Assembly: GCA_963710815.1 (NCBI GenBank)
Contig: CAVQCA010000062.1
Coordinates: 62,001-126,000, forward strand
DNA: 64,000 nucleotides
Source: CAVQCA01 sp963710815
GTDB taxonomy: Bacteria > Pseudomonadota > Gammaproteobacteria > UBA9214
Direction: 5' to 3'
The position numbers and the translations under genes are program-made. The notes under the pieces were generated by a model. It was not told the origin of the DNA and did no database searches. It saw nothing but the letters and a program-made list of their open reading frames with translations. Each line of letters begins with the position of its first letter. The first letter of the stretch is position 1. This document shows, piece by piece, positions 34,527-43,816 of this stretch.

Positions 34527-35169
34527 ATGGAGAAATTCACGACCCTGACGGGACTGGTGATGCCGCTGGATCGGGCGAACGTCGATACCGACGCCATCAT
34601 CCCGAAACAGTTTCTCAAGTCTATCGCGCGCACGGGTTTCGGGCCTAATCTGTTCGATGAATGGCGCTACCTGGACCACGGTGAACCGGGCAGGGACAAC
34701 AGCACCCGGCCCGTGAATCCGGACTTCGTCCTCAATCAACCGCGTTACGGTAACGTGATCATACTGCTCGCACGCGAGAATTTCGGCTGCGGGTCGTCGC
34801 GTGAACACGCGGTGTGGGCGTTGCTCGATCAGGGATTCCGGGTGGTGATCTCTCCCAGCTTCGCGGATATTTTCTTCAATAACTGTTTCAAGAACGGGGT
34901 GCTGCCGATCAAGCTCGATGCCGCCATCTGTGGAGCGTCTGTTCCAGGCGGTAACGGCAACCCCCGGTTACTCACTCACGGTTGACCTGACGGCGCAGCG
35001 CATTCTCACCCCGAATGAGGAGGTCATCGAATTCACGGTGGATCCCTTCCGCAAGGACTGTCTGATTCAGGGTCTGGATGATATCGGTCTGACCCTGCAG
35101 TACGCCGACGCCATCCACCGTTACGAGGAGAAGCGACGCCGGGAATCACCGTGGTTATTCTATGAATGA
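34527..35169 (+). CDS. leuD: 3-isopropylmalate dehydratase small subunit, apparent frameshift
   Basis: The first frame gives MEKFTTLTGLVMPLDRANVDTDAIIPKQFL, the swivelling-domain motif ENFGCGSSREHAVWAL and NGVLPIKLDAAI. It then loses similarity at about 34926. The next conserved part, VERLFQAVTATPGYSLTVDL...FTVDPFRKDCLIQGLDDIGLTLQ, lies in another frame. Deleting one base near 34926-34930 (for example the T in atctgtgg) restores a 213-aa LeuD. The stop codon lies inside the left arm of a large palindrome. A sequencing error is the simplest explanation. Confidence 0.9.
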
Positions 35170-35311
35170 ATGGCACCTGGTTAAGGCCCAAGCCCGATAA
35201 ATAGCCACGGAATTACGGAAGACACGGAAAGAAGAGCCTGTATTCTGTGTTTTTCCGTGTGATTCCGTGGCCATAGGGGTGTGATTAGGCTTAACTTGGT
35301 GTTATTCATTC
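35164..35311. repeat. 148-bp nested palindromic element between leuD and leuB
   Basis: The outer arms (35164-35188 and 35288-35311) are imperfect inverted repeats around gaatgaatNNcaccNNgttaag. The inner arms (35204-35230 and 35243-35271) each contain three spaced copies of acggaa or its complement ttccgt, with gccacggaat at the outer edge pairing with attccgtggc. The left arm includes the last codon and stop of leuD. It is the only long gap inside the leu operon. I recall similar ccacggaa-rich palindromes as dispersed repeats in other proteobacteria. Confidence 0.75.
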
Positions 35312-35348
35312 TTTGAATAACATTAAAAATGTTAATTAGGTCATTAAT

Positions 35349-36437
35349 ATGAAACATAAATTAGCAATCCTTCCGGGTGACGGAATCGGTCCGGAAATCA
35401 TTGCCGAGGCGGAAAAGGTTCTGTCGTGTCTGGAGACGGACTTCGGCCTGGAGGTGGAACGCGAACACGCCCCCGTCGGCGGGGCAGGCTACGAGGCGGC
35501 CGGTCATCCTTTGCCCGCCGCGACGCTGGAGCTGACCAGGGCGGCGGACGCCGTTTTGCTGGGTTCTGTCGGAGGTCCCCGGTGGGAGGGTCTGGAACGC
35601 GCTTTGCGTCCCGAGCAGGGACTGCTGGGGCTGCGAGCGGGGCTGGGATTGTTCGCCAACCTGAGGCCGGCCATTCTTTACCCTCAGCTCGCCACAGCTT
35701 CGACACTGAAACCCGAAATCGTCAGCGGTCTGGACATTATGATCGTGCGCGAGCTTACCGGCGGAATCTATTTCGGCGCCCCGCGGGGGATTCACACCCT
35801 GGCTGACGGAACGCGTGAAGGTATCAATACACTGAGATATAGCGAATCGGAGATCGAGCGCATCGGACGCTGCGCTTTCGAGATCTCGCGCAAGCGAGCG
35901 CGGCGACTCTGTTCGGTGGACAAGGCCAACGTGCTGGAATGCACCGAACTCTGGCGCCAGGTCATCACGCGGCTGGGCAAGGAAGAATACCCGGACGTCG
36001 AATTGAGCCACATGTACGTGGATAATGCCGCCATGCAGCTGGTGCGCCAGCCCAGGCAGTTCGACGTGATGGTTACGACCAACATGTTCGGGGATATACT
36101 CTCGGACGCCGCCGCCATGCTGACCGGGTCCATCGGCATGCTGCCCTCGGCATCGTTGGACAGCCGCGGCAAGGGGATGTACGAGCCCATACACGGGTCG
36201 GCGCCCGATATCGCCGGCAAGGGGATCGCCAACCCGCTCGCCACCATCCTCTCGGTGGCGATGCTGCTGCGCTACAGCCTGGAAGAGCCGGCGCTCGCCG
36301 TGCGTATCGAGCAGGCGGTCGGCAAGGTGCTCGATGCGGGTCTGCGCACACCGGATATCGCTTCCCCGGATACGCGCACCGTCGGCACCCGGGAGATGGG
36401 TGACGCGGTGACCGCTGCCCTGCGCGCCGGTGCATAA
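35349..36437 (+). CDS. leuB: 3-isopropylmalate dehydrogenase
   Basis: LeuB oxidises and decarboxylates 3-isopropylmalate with NAD+, the third leucine-specific step. The 362-aa protein shows LAILPGDGIGPEI, the substrate-binding MIVRELTGGIYFG, VDKANVLECTELWR, and the signature NMFGDILSDAAAMLTGSIGMLPSASL. It is separated from leuD by the palindrome. The start region has no strong ribosome binding site, so the gene may depend on its own promoter in the A+T-rich stretch at about 35300-35345. Confidence 0.96.
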   Translation: MKHKLAILPGDGIGPEIIAEAEKVLSCLETDFGLEVEREHAPVGGAGYEAAGHPLPAATLELTRAADAVLLGSVGGPRWEGLERALRPEQGLLGLRAGLGLFANLRPAILYPQLATASTLKPEIVSGLDIMIVRELTGGIYFGAPRGIHTLADGTREGINTLRYSESEIERIGRCAFEISRKRARRLCSVDKANVLECTELWRQVITRLGKEEYPDVELSHMYVDNAAMQLVRQPRQFDVMVTTNMFGDILSDAAAMLTGSIGMLPSASLDSRGKGMYEPIHGSAPDIAGKGIANPLATILSVAMLLRYSLEEPALAVRIEQAVGKVLDAGLRTPDIASPDTRTVGTREMGDAVTAALRAGA

Positions 36438-36484
36438 GCAGTTTTTGATATCAATACGCCCGCTTGCACGGGTTCGGTTAACGA

Positions 36485-37519
36485 ATGGTTGAAAAAATGA
36501 CACGCAAATTCAATGTGGCAGTGGTGGGAGCAACCGGTGCGGTGGGCGAGACGATGCTGGAGATCCTCGCGGAGCGGAAATTCCCGGTCGATGAGGTCTT
36601 TGCCCTGGCGAGCGAGCGCTCCGCCGGGAAGAAGGTGTCTTTCGGGAACAGGCCGCTCACCGTCCAGGATCTGGGCGCCTTCGATTTTTCCCGGGTGCAG
36701 ATCGGGCTGTTCTCCGCCGGGGCCTCGGTGTCGGAGATATACGCGCCGCTTGCCGCGCAGGCCGGCTGTGTCGTCATCGATAATACCTCGCAGTTCCGCT
36801 ACCAGGACGATATCCCGCTGGTGGTCCCGGAGGTAAACCCACAAGCGATCAGCGACTACACCCGCCACGGCATCATCGCGAATCCCAACTGCTCCACCAT
36901 TCAGATGCTGGTGGCCTTGAAACCCATCCACGATGCGGTCGGCATTACGCGCATCAATGTCTGCACCTATCAGGCCGTATCGGGTACCGGAAAGGAGGCT
37001 ATAGAGGAACTCGCCGGGCAGACGGCGAGGCTGCTGAACGGCAAGCCTGTCAAGGCCGAAGTCTATCCCAGGCAGATCGCCTTCAACGTGCTGCCGCAGA
37101 TCGACGTGTTCCAGGACAACGGCTATACCAAGGAAGAGATGAAGATGGTCTGGGAAACCCGGAAGATCCTCGGGGACGACTCGATCATGGTCAATCCGAC
37201 GACGGTCCGGGTGCCGGTGTTCTACGGTCACTCCGAGGCGGTCCATGTCGAAACGCGGGAAAAGATCAGCGCCGGGCAGGCACGCGCATTACTCGAGAAC
37301 GCCCCCGGCATCGTGGTCATCGACGAACACAAGGCCGGCGGCTATCCGACGGCGGTCACAGAGGCGGCCAATCACGATCCGGTTTATGTCGGCAGGATTC
37401 GTGAGGACATTTCTCATCCGCGGGGTTTAGACCTGTGGGTGGTCGCCGATAATGTACGCAAGGGCGCCGCCCTCAACAGCATCCAGATCGCTGAAATCTT
37501 GGTGAAAGATTACTTGTAA
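36485..37519 (+). CDS. asd: Aspartate-semialdehyde dehydrogenase
   Basis: Asd makes aspartate semialdehyde, the branch point to lysine, diaminopimelate, threonine and methionine. The 344-aa protein shows the NADP-binding VAVVGATGAVGETMLEIL, the catalytic Cys136 in IIANPNCSTIQ and the His-containing VPVFYGHSEAVHVE. It is the type common in Pseudomonas and non-enteric gammaproteobacteria. The ATG at 36485 is used; an ATG at 36497 (MTRKF) is as likely. The leuB-asd-fimV-truA order is conserved in pseudomonads. Confidence 0.95.
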   Translation: MVEKMTRKFNVAVVGATGAVGETMLEILAERKFPVDEVFALASERSAGKKVSFGNRPLTVQDLGAFDFSRVQIGLFSAGASVSEIYAPLAAQAGCVVIDNTSQFRYQDDIPLVVPEVNPQAISDYTRHGIIANPNCSTIQMLVALKPIHDAVGITRINVCTYQAVSGTGKEAIEELAGQTARLLNGKPVKAEVYPRQIAFNVLPQIDVFQDNGYTKEEMKMVWETRKILGDDSIMVNPTTVRVPVFYGHSEAVHVETREKISAGQARALLENAPGIVVIDEHKAGGYPTAVTEAANHDPVYVGRIREDISHPRGLDLWVVADNVRKGAALNSIQIAEILVKDYL

Positions 37520-37615
37520 GTTATAGTCTGTGCGATCGGATCGCTGACCTGCCGCCATGGCAGGGGATGGGGCGGCGCGTGTGCATGCAGGGAATGGCCA
37601 ACAGGGGTGATGGAT

Positions 37616-39815
37616 ATGTTCAGAAAGTTAGCATTCGCAGCGGCGATGCTGTGTATGTCAGCGACCTCAAATGTTTTCGCAATCGGGTTGGGCAACATCG
37701 AAATCCAGTCCAGGCTGAACGACCCGCTGGATGCAGTAATCCAGCTAACCTCGGTGAGCAAGCAGGAACTCGAGGAACTCAAGATCACCATGGCCCCCCG
37801 GGTGGACTTCGACCGGATGGGGATCCCGCGGCAGTCGATCCTGGACGATGTCAAATTCACGATTGAACAGACAGCCGGGCGGCAAGGCATCGATCCACCT
37901 CACTACCCGGCAGCCGGTGCGGGAACCCTACCTGGATTTCCTGATCGAGGCGACCTGGAGCAAGGGCCGACTGCTCAGACAATACACCCTGCTGGTTGAC
38001 CCGCCGGTCACCATGCCAGTCGCACCGCCGCCACAGCAGGCCCCGGTCAGACAGGCGCCCCCAGCATCGTCCGCGGTGGAACAGGAGGCAACGCCGCCAC
38101 CTGCACGCGTGCCCTCGGTAACCTCTCCCGTGGCCGCAACGGTCGCAGAGGCGGGGGCTGATAAATATGGACCAATAAACCGTAGCGAGACCCTGTGGGA
38201 TATTGCAAAACGGCTTCGTCCCGACAGTGATATCAGCATGAATCAGATGATGATTGCATTGCTGCGTGCCAATCCGGAAGCCTTTACCGGCAACAACATC
38301 AACAACCTGAAGGCCGGAGCGACGCTGCGGGTACCCCGTCGAGACGAGATTCTGTCGCTGGATAAATCGGCGGCGCGGCGTGAAGCCAGCCGTCAGTATG
38401 CCGCCTGGAAACAGGAGCGCGGCATCGAAGCACCCGCAGAGCAGGCGAGTGCAACCGAAACGGCGCCAAAACAGCCTCCGGAAACGCTACCCGCATCCGC
38501 GCCTGTGGCTCCCCCGGAAGCTCAACTGCATCTGGTCGCCCCTGAAGAAGGCGCCATCAAGGGGGGCGCGACGCCCGGCATGCCCGCGGGGGACGCGACG
38601 ACGCAAACACCCGCGGCGAAAGAACTCCTTCAGCAGCTGACGCTTGCAACCGAAGAGGCCGAGGCCGGCCGCGCGCAGACACAGGAACTGCAATCCCGTG
38701 TCGGCAAACTGGAGGAACAGGTTTCCAGCATGCAACGTCTGATTGAATTGAAAGACGCACAGCTGGCGAACCTGCAGAAGAGGCTTGCGGCGCCAGCCCC
38801 GGCACAGACGCAGAATACGGACGACAAGGCGGCCCAGGGGAAAGCGCCGGCTCACGAGACCGCTGCTGCAAATACTCCCAAGAATGCCCGATCCGGCGGG
38901 ATCGTCGACCGGCTCCTGGATAATCCGGTGCTTACCGGGCTGGGTGTACTGGTCGCGATGATCCTGGGAGGATTCCTGTGGGCCTCGACACGGCAACGCA
39001 AACAGGAAGACATTTTCGACGATGAGCCCACGCTCGCAAGTCAGATCTCCGCGGCGCGTTCTGACGAGTCGACGGTAACGCCGCCGCGAGTAGCCGTGAA
39101 CGAGGCTCCACTCTTTAATGATCTGGCCACCAGTGACGTCAGCCCGTTACAGGGCGAAGAGGCGAGCGATCCGTTAACCGAGGCGGATGTCTTTATCGCC
39201 TACGGGCGGATACAGCAGGCGGAGGACGTCATCAAGAACGCCCTGCAGGACAATCCCGATAACCACGATCTCAGGTTGAAGCTGTTCGAGATTTATCACG
39301 CGGCCGGCAATACCACCGCCTTCGATGCCCAGGCGGCCCTGTTCCGCGAAACAGTCGGTGAGGATGATCCCGACTGGCAAAGGATAGCCGTCATGGGTTA
39401 TGAGCTTTCACCGGCCAATCCTCTGTATGAATCGGCTGCATCGTCGCGCCCGGTGCGCGAGGGTGAAATGGATTTCGATATGGATCTTTCCAGCATGGAA
39501 GGCGACGAAAACGCCGCGAGTACGGCCGGAGATGAGATCGGGCTTGATTATGAAACGGCTGTAAAGGGAGCGGAAGACTCCGCGGAAGACATCGACTTCC
39601 ATCTTGATGAACTGAATGGCGATCAGGAGGAAGAGGACATCGCCGAAGGTTTGTTACAGGACAGCGACGAAATCGGAACCAAGCTCGACCTCGCGCGCGC
39701 CTATATGGATATGGGCGATACCGACGGTGCCCGGGGCATCCTGGAGGAAGTGATCGACGAAGGAAGCGATGAACAAAAAACCGAAGCGAAGAATCTGATT
39801 TCACAACTCGCCTGA
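37616..39815 (+). CDS. fimV: FimV/HubP-like pole-organising protein, apparent frameshift
   Basis: FimV/HubP proteins are inner-membrane, peptidoglycan-binding polar hubs that support type IV pilus assembly and twitching. A signal peptide is followed by the FimV N-terminal domain (AIGLGNIEIQSRLNDPLDAVIQL). One extra G in the GGG at 37877-37879 shifts the frame; the domain then continues KASIHLTTRQPVREPYLDFLIEATWSKGRLLRQYTLL. After it come a Pro-rich linker, a LysM-like segment (YGPINRSETLWDIAKRL), a coiled coil, one membrane helix (LTGLGVLVAMILGGFLWA), an acidic cytoplasmic region and the FimV C-terminal motif (LDLARAYMDMGDTDGARGILEEV). The start at 37616 follows agggg. Confidence 0.88.
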
Positions 39816-39926
39816 CCCGGCGCTGACGTCCGCACGCTCGCCCGGGTCTGCAGGTAACATCGTTCCGCCACCCTTCGTGCTCCACACCACACGGCCCGAC
39901 GTGTCACGGCCGTGAGAGCCTGTCTC

Positions 39927-40196
39927 TAGGGCCTGTTAACACTTGTATGATCAGCCGCGACGGAGGCCATTTTTTCGCAAGACAAGGCAGCGCGAGTACC
40001 GTGTAGTTGCGCTACACAAGCGAGCGCTAACGCGGGATCGCGGGAAAATGGCCCCGTCCCTGCGGGTTGCGTCTGAAATCAGGCCATGCGGCGTTGCTCG
40101 TCGTTCATTTGGAACAACCAAACTTCTCTCCTCGCGCCTTGCCTGGCCTGATTTCAGACAGCAACGCGGCGATCATACAAGTGTTAACAGGCCCTA
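39927..40196. mobile_element. 270-bp MITE-like element with 26-bp perfect terminal inverted repeats
   Basis: The ends are exact inverted repeats of 26 bp, beginning tagggcctgttaacac and ending with its complement, and extend to 32-33 bp with one mismatch. Inside are further complementary pairs: ggccattttttcgc (39965-39978) with gcgggaaaatggcc (40040-40053); gtctgaaatcaggcca (40071-40086) with tggcctgatttcagac (40144-40159); and the small hairpin gtgtag-ttgcg-ctacac (40001-40017). No transposase frame fits in it. It occupies most of the fimV-truA gap. Confidence 0.8.
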
Positions 40197-40225
40197 ATAC
40201 CCCTTGCCGGATTTCCTGATTTCGT

Positions 40226-41008
40226 ATGCGCATTGCACTGGGCGTTGAATATGACGGAACGGATTTTCACGGCTGGCAGCGCCAGCGTAACTGCCGTACC
40301 GTGCAAGGCTGTGTGGAAGAGGCCCTTGCACGGGTCGCCGACCATGGACTTGCCACCGTCTGTGCCGGACGTACCGATACCGGTGTACATGCCATCGAGC
40401 AGGTGATCCATTTCGACACCACGGCGGTACGCGATGAAAATGCCTGGATCCGCGGTGGCAACGCAAACCTTCCGGCGGACATCCGCATTCAGTGGAGCAG
40501 GGCGGTGGATGAGTCCTTCCATGCGCGTTACTCGGCGCGCCGACGCCATTATCGTTACGTGATCCTCAACAGGCCCTCTTCCTCCGCCATGCTGAGGAAC
40601 CGCACCTGTTGGGTCCATGCTGAACTCGACGAGGTCCGTATGCGGGAGGCCACCGGATACCTGCTTGGCGAACACGACTTCACCTCCTTCCGGGCTGCTG
40701 CCTGTCAGGCGAAACACCCGGTCCGGACGATATATACGCTCGATGTCAGACGCCGCGGTGATTTTGTCTACATCGATGTCGAGGCGAACGCCTTCCTGCA
40801 TCATATGGTTCGATGTATTGCCGGTGTGCTGCTTGCCACTGGCCGCCGCGAGGCGTCACCCGCATGGGTCAAACAGGTGCTCGAAGCCAGGGATCGCGCG
40901 GCGGGCGGGATTACCGCCCCCGCGGAGGGCTTGTATCTGGTCGCGGTTCGTTATCCCGGGCACTTTGCCATTCCTGAGGCCGGCTGGCTGCCGGAATACA
41001 GTTGTTGA
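40226..41008 (+). CDS. truA: tRNA pseudouridine(38-40) synthase
   Basis: TruA isomerises uridines 38-40 in the anticodon stem of many tRNAs. The 260-aa protein shows MRIALGVEYDGTDFHGWQRQ, the catalytic Asp in CAGRTDTGVHAIEQVIHFD, YRYVILNRPSSS, and the C-terminal NAFLHHMVRCIAGVLLATGRRE. It lies just after the 270-bp repeat element and starts the trpF-trpB-trpA run. Confidence 0.96.
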   Translation: MRIALGVEYDGTDFHGWQRQRNCRTVQGCVEEALARVADHGLATVCAGRTDTGVHAIEQVIHFDTTAVRDENAWIRGGNANLPADIRIQWSRAVDESFHARYSARRRHYRYVILNRPSSSAMLRNRTCWVHAELDEVRMREATGYLLGEHDFTSFRAAACQAKHPVRTIYTLDVRRRGDFVYIDVEANAFLHHMVRCIAGVLLATGRREASPAWVKQVLEARDRAAGGITAPAEGLYLVAVRYPGHFAIPEAGWLPEYSC

Positions 41009-41095
41009 TCGGTTAATCACGCAGGTCAGCGGGTTTCTGTTACGCTTGCAGCCAGACCGGCGACGAACCCGAGAACACTCATCTATGGCCTGACC

Positions 41096-41731
41096 ATGCG
41101 CACCCGCGTTAAAATTTGTGGAATTACCCGTCTCGAGGATGCGCGCGCCGCCGTCGAATGCGGCGCCGACGCACTCGGCCTGGTCTTCTTCGAAGGCAGT
41201 TCGCGGCACGTGACGCTGGAACAGGCCGGCAGAATAACGGCGGCCGTCGCGCCTTTCGTCACGATGGTCGGCCTGTTCGTCGATGCCCCGGCGTCCACGA
41301 TAGCGACAGTACTCGAACATGTTCCACTGGGGCTGCTGCAGTTCCATGGCCACGAGGTCAACGCGGATTGCAGCAGGTATGGCCTGCCATTCATCAAGTC
41401 CGTCGCGATGAAGCCGGGAGTAGACCTGCAGGCGCGGATTCGTGAGTACCCCGACGCATGCGGCATCCTGCTGGATGCCTGGCAGCCGCAAACGCACGGC
41501 GGTGGGGGCAAGCCCTTTGACTGGTCAATGGCGCCCCGGGAATTGCCGGTTCCCGTCATACTCGCCGGGGGACTGACACCAGCCAACGTCGGAACGGCCA
41601 TCAGGCAGGTCAGACCCTACGCCGTTGATGTCAGCAGCGGGGTGGAAAGCGGGAAAGGTATCAAATCGGCCGGGATGATTTCGGCCTTCATGAAAGGAGT
41701 GAGAGACAGTGACGCAGACACAGGCGACTGA
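41096..41731 (+). CDS. trpF: Phosphoribosylanthranilate isomerase
   Basis: TrpF converts phosphoribosylanthranilate to CdRP in tryptophan synthesis. The 211-aa TIM-barrel protein shows the catalytic Cys in VKICGITRLEDA, LFVDAP, LLQFHGHE, and the second catalytic residue Asp in GILLDAW. The phosphate-binding end ILAGGLTPANV and AVDVSSGVESGKGIK are also present. It overlaps the trpB start by 23 bases. Confidence 0.95.
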   Translation: MRTRVKICGITRLEDARAAVECGADALGLVFFEGSSRHVTLEQAGRITAAVAPFVTMVGLFVDAPASTIATVLEHVPLGLLQFHGHEVNADCSRYGLPFIKSVAMKPGVDLQARIREYPDACGILLDAWQPQTHGGGGKPFDWSMAPRELPVPVILAGGLTPANVGTAIRQVRPYAVDVSSGVESGKGIKSAGMISAFMKGVRDSDADTGD

Positions 41732-42938
41732 AGCCGGCGCGGCCGGTGCATCGCTTCCGGATGAACAGGGGCATTTCGGTCTCTACGGTGGGCAGTTCGT
41801 GGCGGAAACACTCATGCTTCCACTGGAGGAGCTTAACGCCGCCTACCAACATTATATGAAAGCCCCGGAGTTTCTGAGAGAACTGGATGCCGACCTTGCG
41901 CACTATGTCGGACGCCCTTCGCCGCTCTATTTCGCCGATCGCCTGAGCCGGGAGATTGGAGGTGCGCGCATCTTCCTGAAGCGTGAAGATCTCAACCACA
42001 CCGGCGCGCACAAGATCAACAACACGGTTGGACAGGGCCTGCTGGCGAAACGCATGGGCAAGAAACGCATCATCGCCGAGACCGGTGCGGGGCAGCACGG
42101 CGTGGCCACCGCGACCGTCGCGGCCCGGCTCGGCATGGAATGCGTGGTCTACATGGGAGCCGAAGATATCCGGCGTCAGGCAATCAATGTCTACCGCATG
42201 CGCCTGCTGGGCGCCGAGGTGGTGGCGGTCACGTCCGGTTCGAAGACGCTGAAAGACGCCCTCAACGAGGCGCTGCGCGACTGGGTGACCAACGTCGACA
42301 ATACGTTCTACATCATTGGTACGGTGGCTGGACCGCATCCCTATCCGGTGATGGTAAGGGATTTTCAGACGATTATCGGGCGCGAGGCCCGCGCCCAGGT
42401 GCTGGAGCAGGCCGGCCGGCTTCCCGACGCGCTGGTGGCCTGTGTCGGCGGCGGTTCCAACGCCATCGGTCTGTTCTACCCCTTTCTCGATGATGCGCAG
42501 GTCGCGCTTCATGGCATCGAGGCCGGCGGAGACGGCGTGGAAACCGGACGCCATGCCGCTCCGCTGTGCGCCGGCAGGTCCGGCGTCCTGCACGGAAACC
42601 GGACCTATCTGATGGAGGATGAGGACGGACAGATTATCGAGACGCACTCCATCTCGGCCGGGCTCGATTACCCAGGCGTCGGACCGGAGCACGCCTGGCT
42701 GAAGGACACCGGGCGGGCGCACTACCACACCATCACCGATCGGGAAGCCCTGACGGCTTTCCATCAACTGACCCGCACGGAAGGCATCATCCCTGCGCTG
42801 GAATCGAGTCATGCACTGGCCTACGCCGTGAAGCTCGCGGCCGGTATGGGTCCTGACAGCATCATCGTGGTGAACCTTTCCGGTCGTGGTGACAAGGACA
42901 TCCACACCGTGGCGGAACTGGAAGGGATCAGCATATGA
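41709..42938 (+). CDS. trpB: Tryptophan synthase beta chain
   Basis: TrpB condenses indole with serine, using pyridoxal phosphate. The 409-aa protein has the cofactor Lys102 in HTGAHKINN, the GAGQHGVA motif, the phosphate-binding CVGGGSNAIG, and the ESSHALAYA segment near the end. The GTG start follows an aaggag 9 bases upstream. It lies inside the trpF 3' end and overlaps trpA by 4 bases (ATGA), so the alpha and beta subunits are coupled. Confidence 0.96.
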   Translation: MTQTQATEAGAAGASLPDEQGHFGLYGGQFVAETLMLPLEELNAAYQHYMKAPEFLRELDADLAHYVGRPSPLYFADRLSREIGGARIFLKREDLNHTGAHKINNTVGQGLLAKRMGKKRIIAETGAGQHGVATATVAARLGMECVVYMGAEDIRRQAINVYRMRLLGAEVVAVTSGSKTLKDALNEALRDWVTNVDNTFYIIGTVAGPHPYPVMVRDFQTIIGREARAQVLEQAGRLPDALVACVGGGSNAIGLFYPFLDDAQVALHGIEAGGDGVETGRHAAPLCAGRSGVLHGNRTYLMEDEDGQIIETHSISAGLDYPGVGPEHAWLKDTGRAHYHTITDREALTAFHQLTRTEGIIPALESSHALAYAVKLAAGMGPDSIIVVNLSGRGDKDIHTVAELEGISI

Positions 42939-43783
42939 GCCGTATCGAAGTCCGCTTCCGGCAATTGCGTGAGCGACGGCGCAAGGCGTTGATCCCCTAC
43001 GTCACGGCGGGCGATCCCCGTCCGGACGTGACCGTGCCCTTGCTGCATGCCCTGGTGGCCGCCGGGGCCGATATCGTCGAGGTCGGCGTACCATTTTCCG
43101 ATCCCATGGCGGACGGACCCGTAATCCAGGCGGCCTGTGAACGGGCCCTGCGACACCACGTCAGCCTCCACGATGTGCTGGACATGGTCAGGGAATTCCG
43201 AGACCAGGACGATGCCACGCCGGTTGTGCTTATGGGCTACCTCAACCCGATCGAGGTGTGGGGTTACGGTGCCTTTGCCAAGGCGGCCGCGGCGGCCGGC
43301 GTCGACGGGGTACTGACCGTGGATATGCCGCCCGAGGAGGCCGGCCCGCTCGCGGCGGCGCTGCATGAGCAGGGACTTGACGCCATTTTCCTGCTCGCCC
43401 CGAACAGCAGCGCGTCACGTATTCAGAAGGTCTGCCGCTCGGCCAGCGGGTTTGTCTATTATGTTTCGTTCAAGGGGGTGACGGGCGCCAATCGCCTGGA
43501 TGTGGAATCGGTCGCGAGCAAGCTTGAAGAGATACGTCGATACACCGACCTGCCCGTGGGTGTGGGGTTTGGCATCCGCGATCCCGAATCCGCCGCGCGC
43601 ATCGCCCGGATTGCGGATGCGGTCGTGGTGGGCAGCGCTCTGGTAGGCAAGATCGAGTCCCTGGCCGATCGACCCGGGGCCATCGCGCCCGCGCTGGCGG
43701 AAATCCTTTCCGCCCTGCGCACCGCCATCGACCAGCAGCCTGTCCCGGATGGCACAGGCAATGTGAAAATGCCAGGCTATTAA
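42935..43783 (+). CDS. trpA: Tryptophan synthase alpha chain
   Basis: TrpA cleaves indole-3-glycerol phosphate and passes indole to TrpB. The 282-aa TIM-barrel protein shows LIPYVTAGDPRPD, the catalytic Glu and Asp in DIVEVGVPFSDPMADGPVIQ, VDMPPEE, FVYYVSFKGVTGA, and the phosphate loop VGVGFGIRDPE. It overlaps trpB by 4 bases and ends 33 bases before accD. Confidence 0.96.
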   Translation: MSRIEVRFRQLRERRRKALIPYVTAGDPRPDVTVPLLHALVAAGADIVEVGVPFSDPMADGPVIQAACERALRHHVSLHDVLDMVREFRDQDDATPVVLMGYLNPIEVWGYGAFAKAAAAAGVDGVLTVDMPPEEAGPLAAALHEQGLDAIFLLAPNSSASRIQKVCRSASGFVYYVSFKGVTGANRLDVESVASKLEEIRRYTDLPVGVGFGIRDPESAARIARIADAVVVGSALVGKIESLADRPGAIAPALAEILSALRTAIDQQPVPDGTGNVKMPGY

Positions 43784-43816
43784 ATTACCTGCTGTTATTA
43801 AGATACAATCAATGCC

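Noticed and set aside
41688..42905. 405-codon minus-strand frame opposite trpB
   Set aside because: trpB is unambiguous on the plus strand. The antisense frame has no supporting signals.
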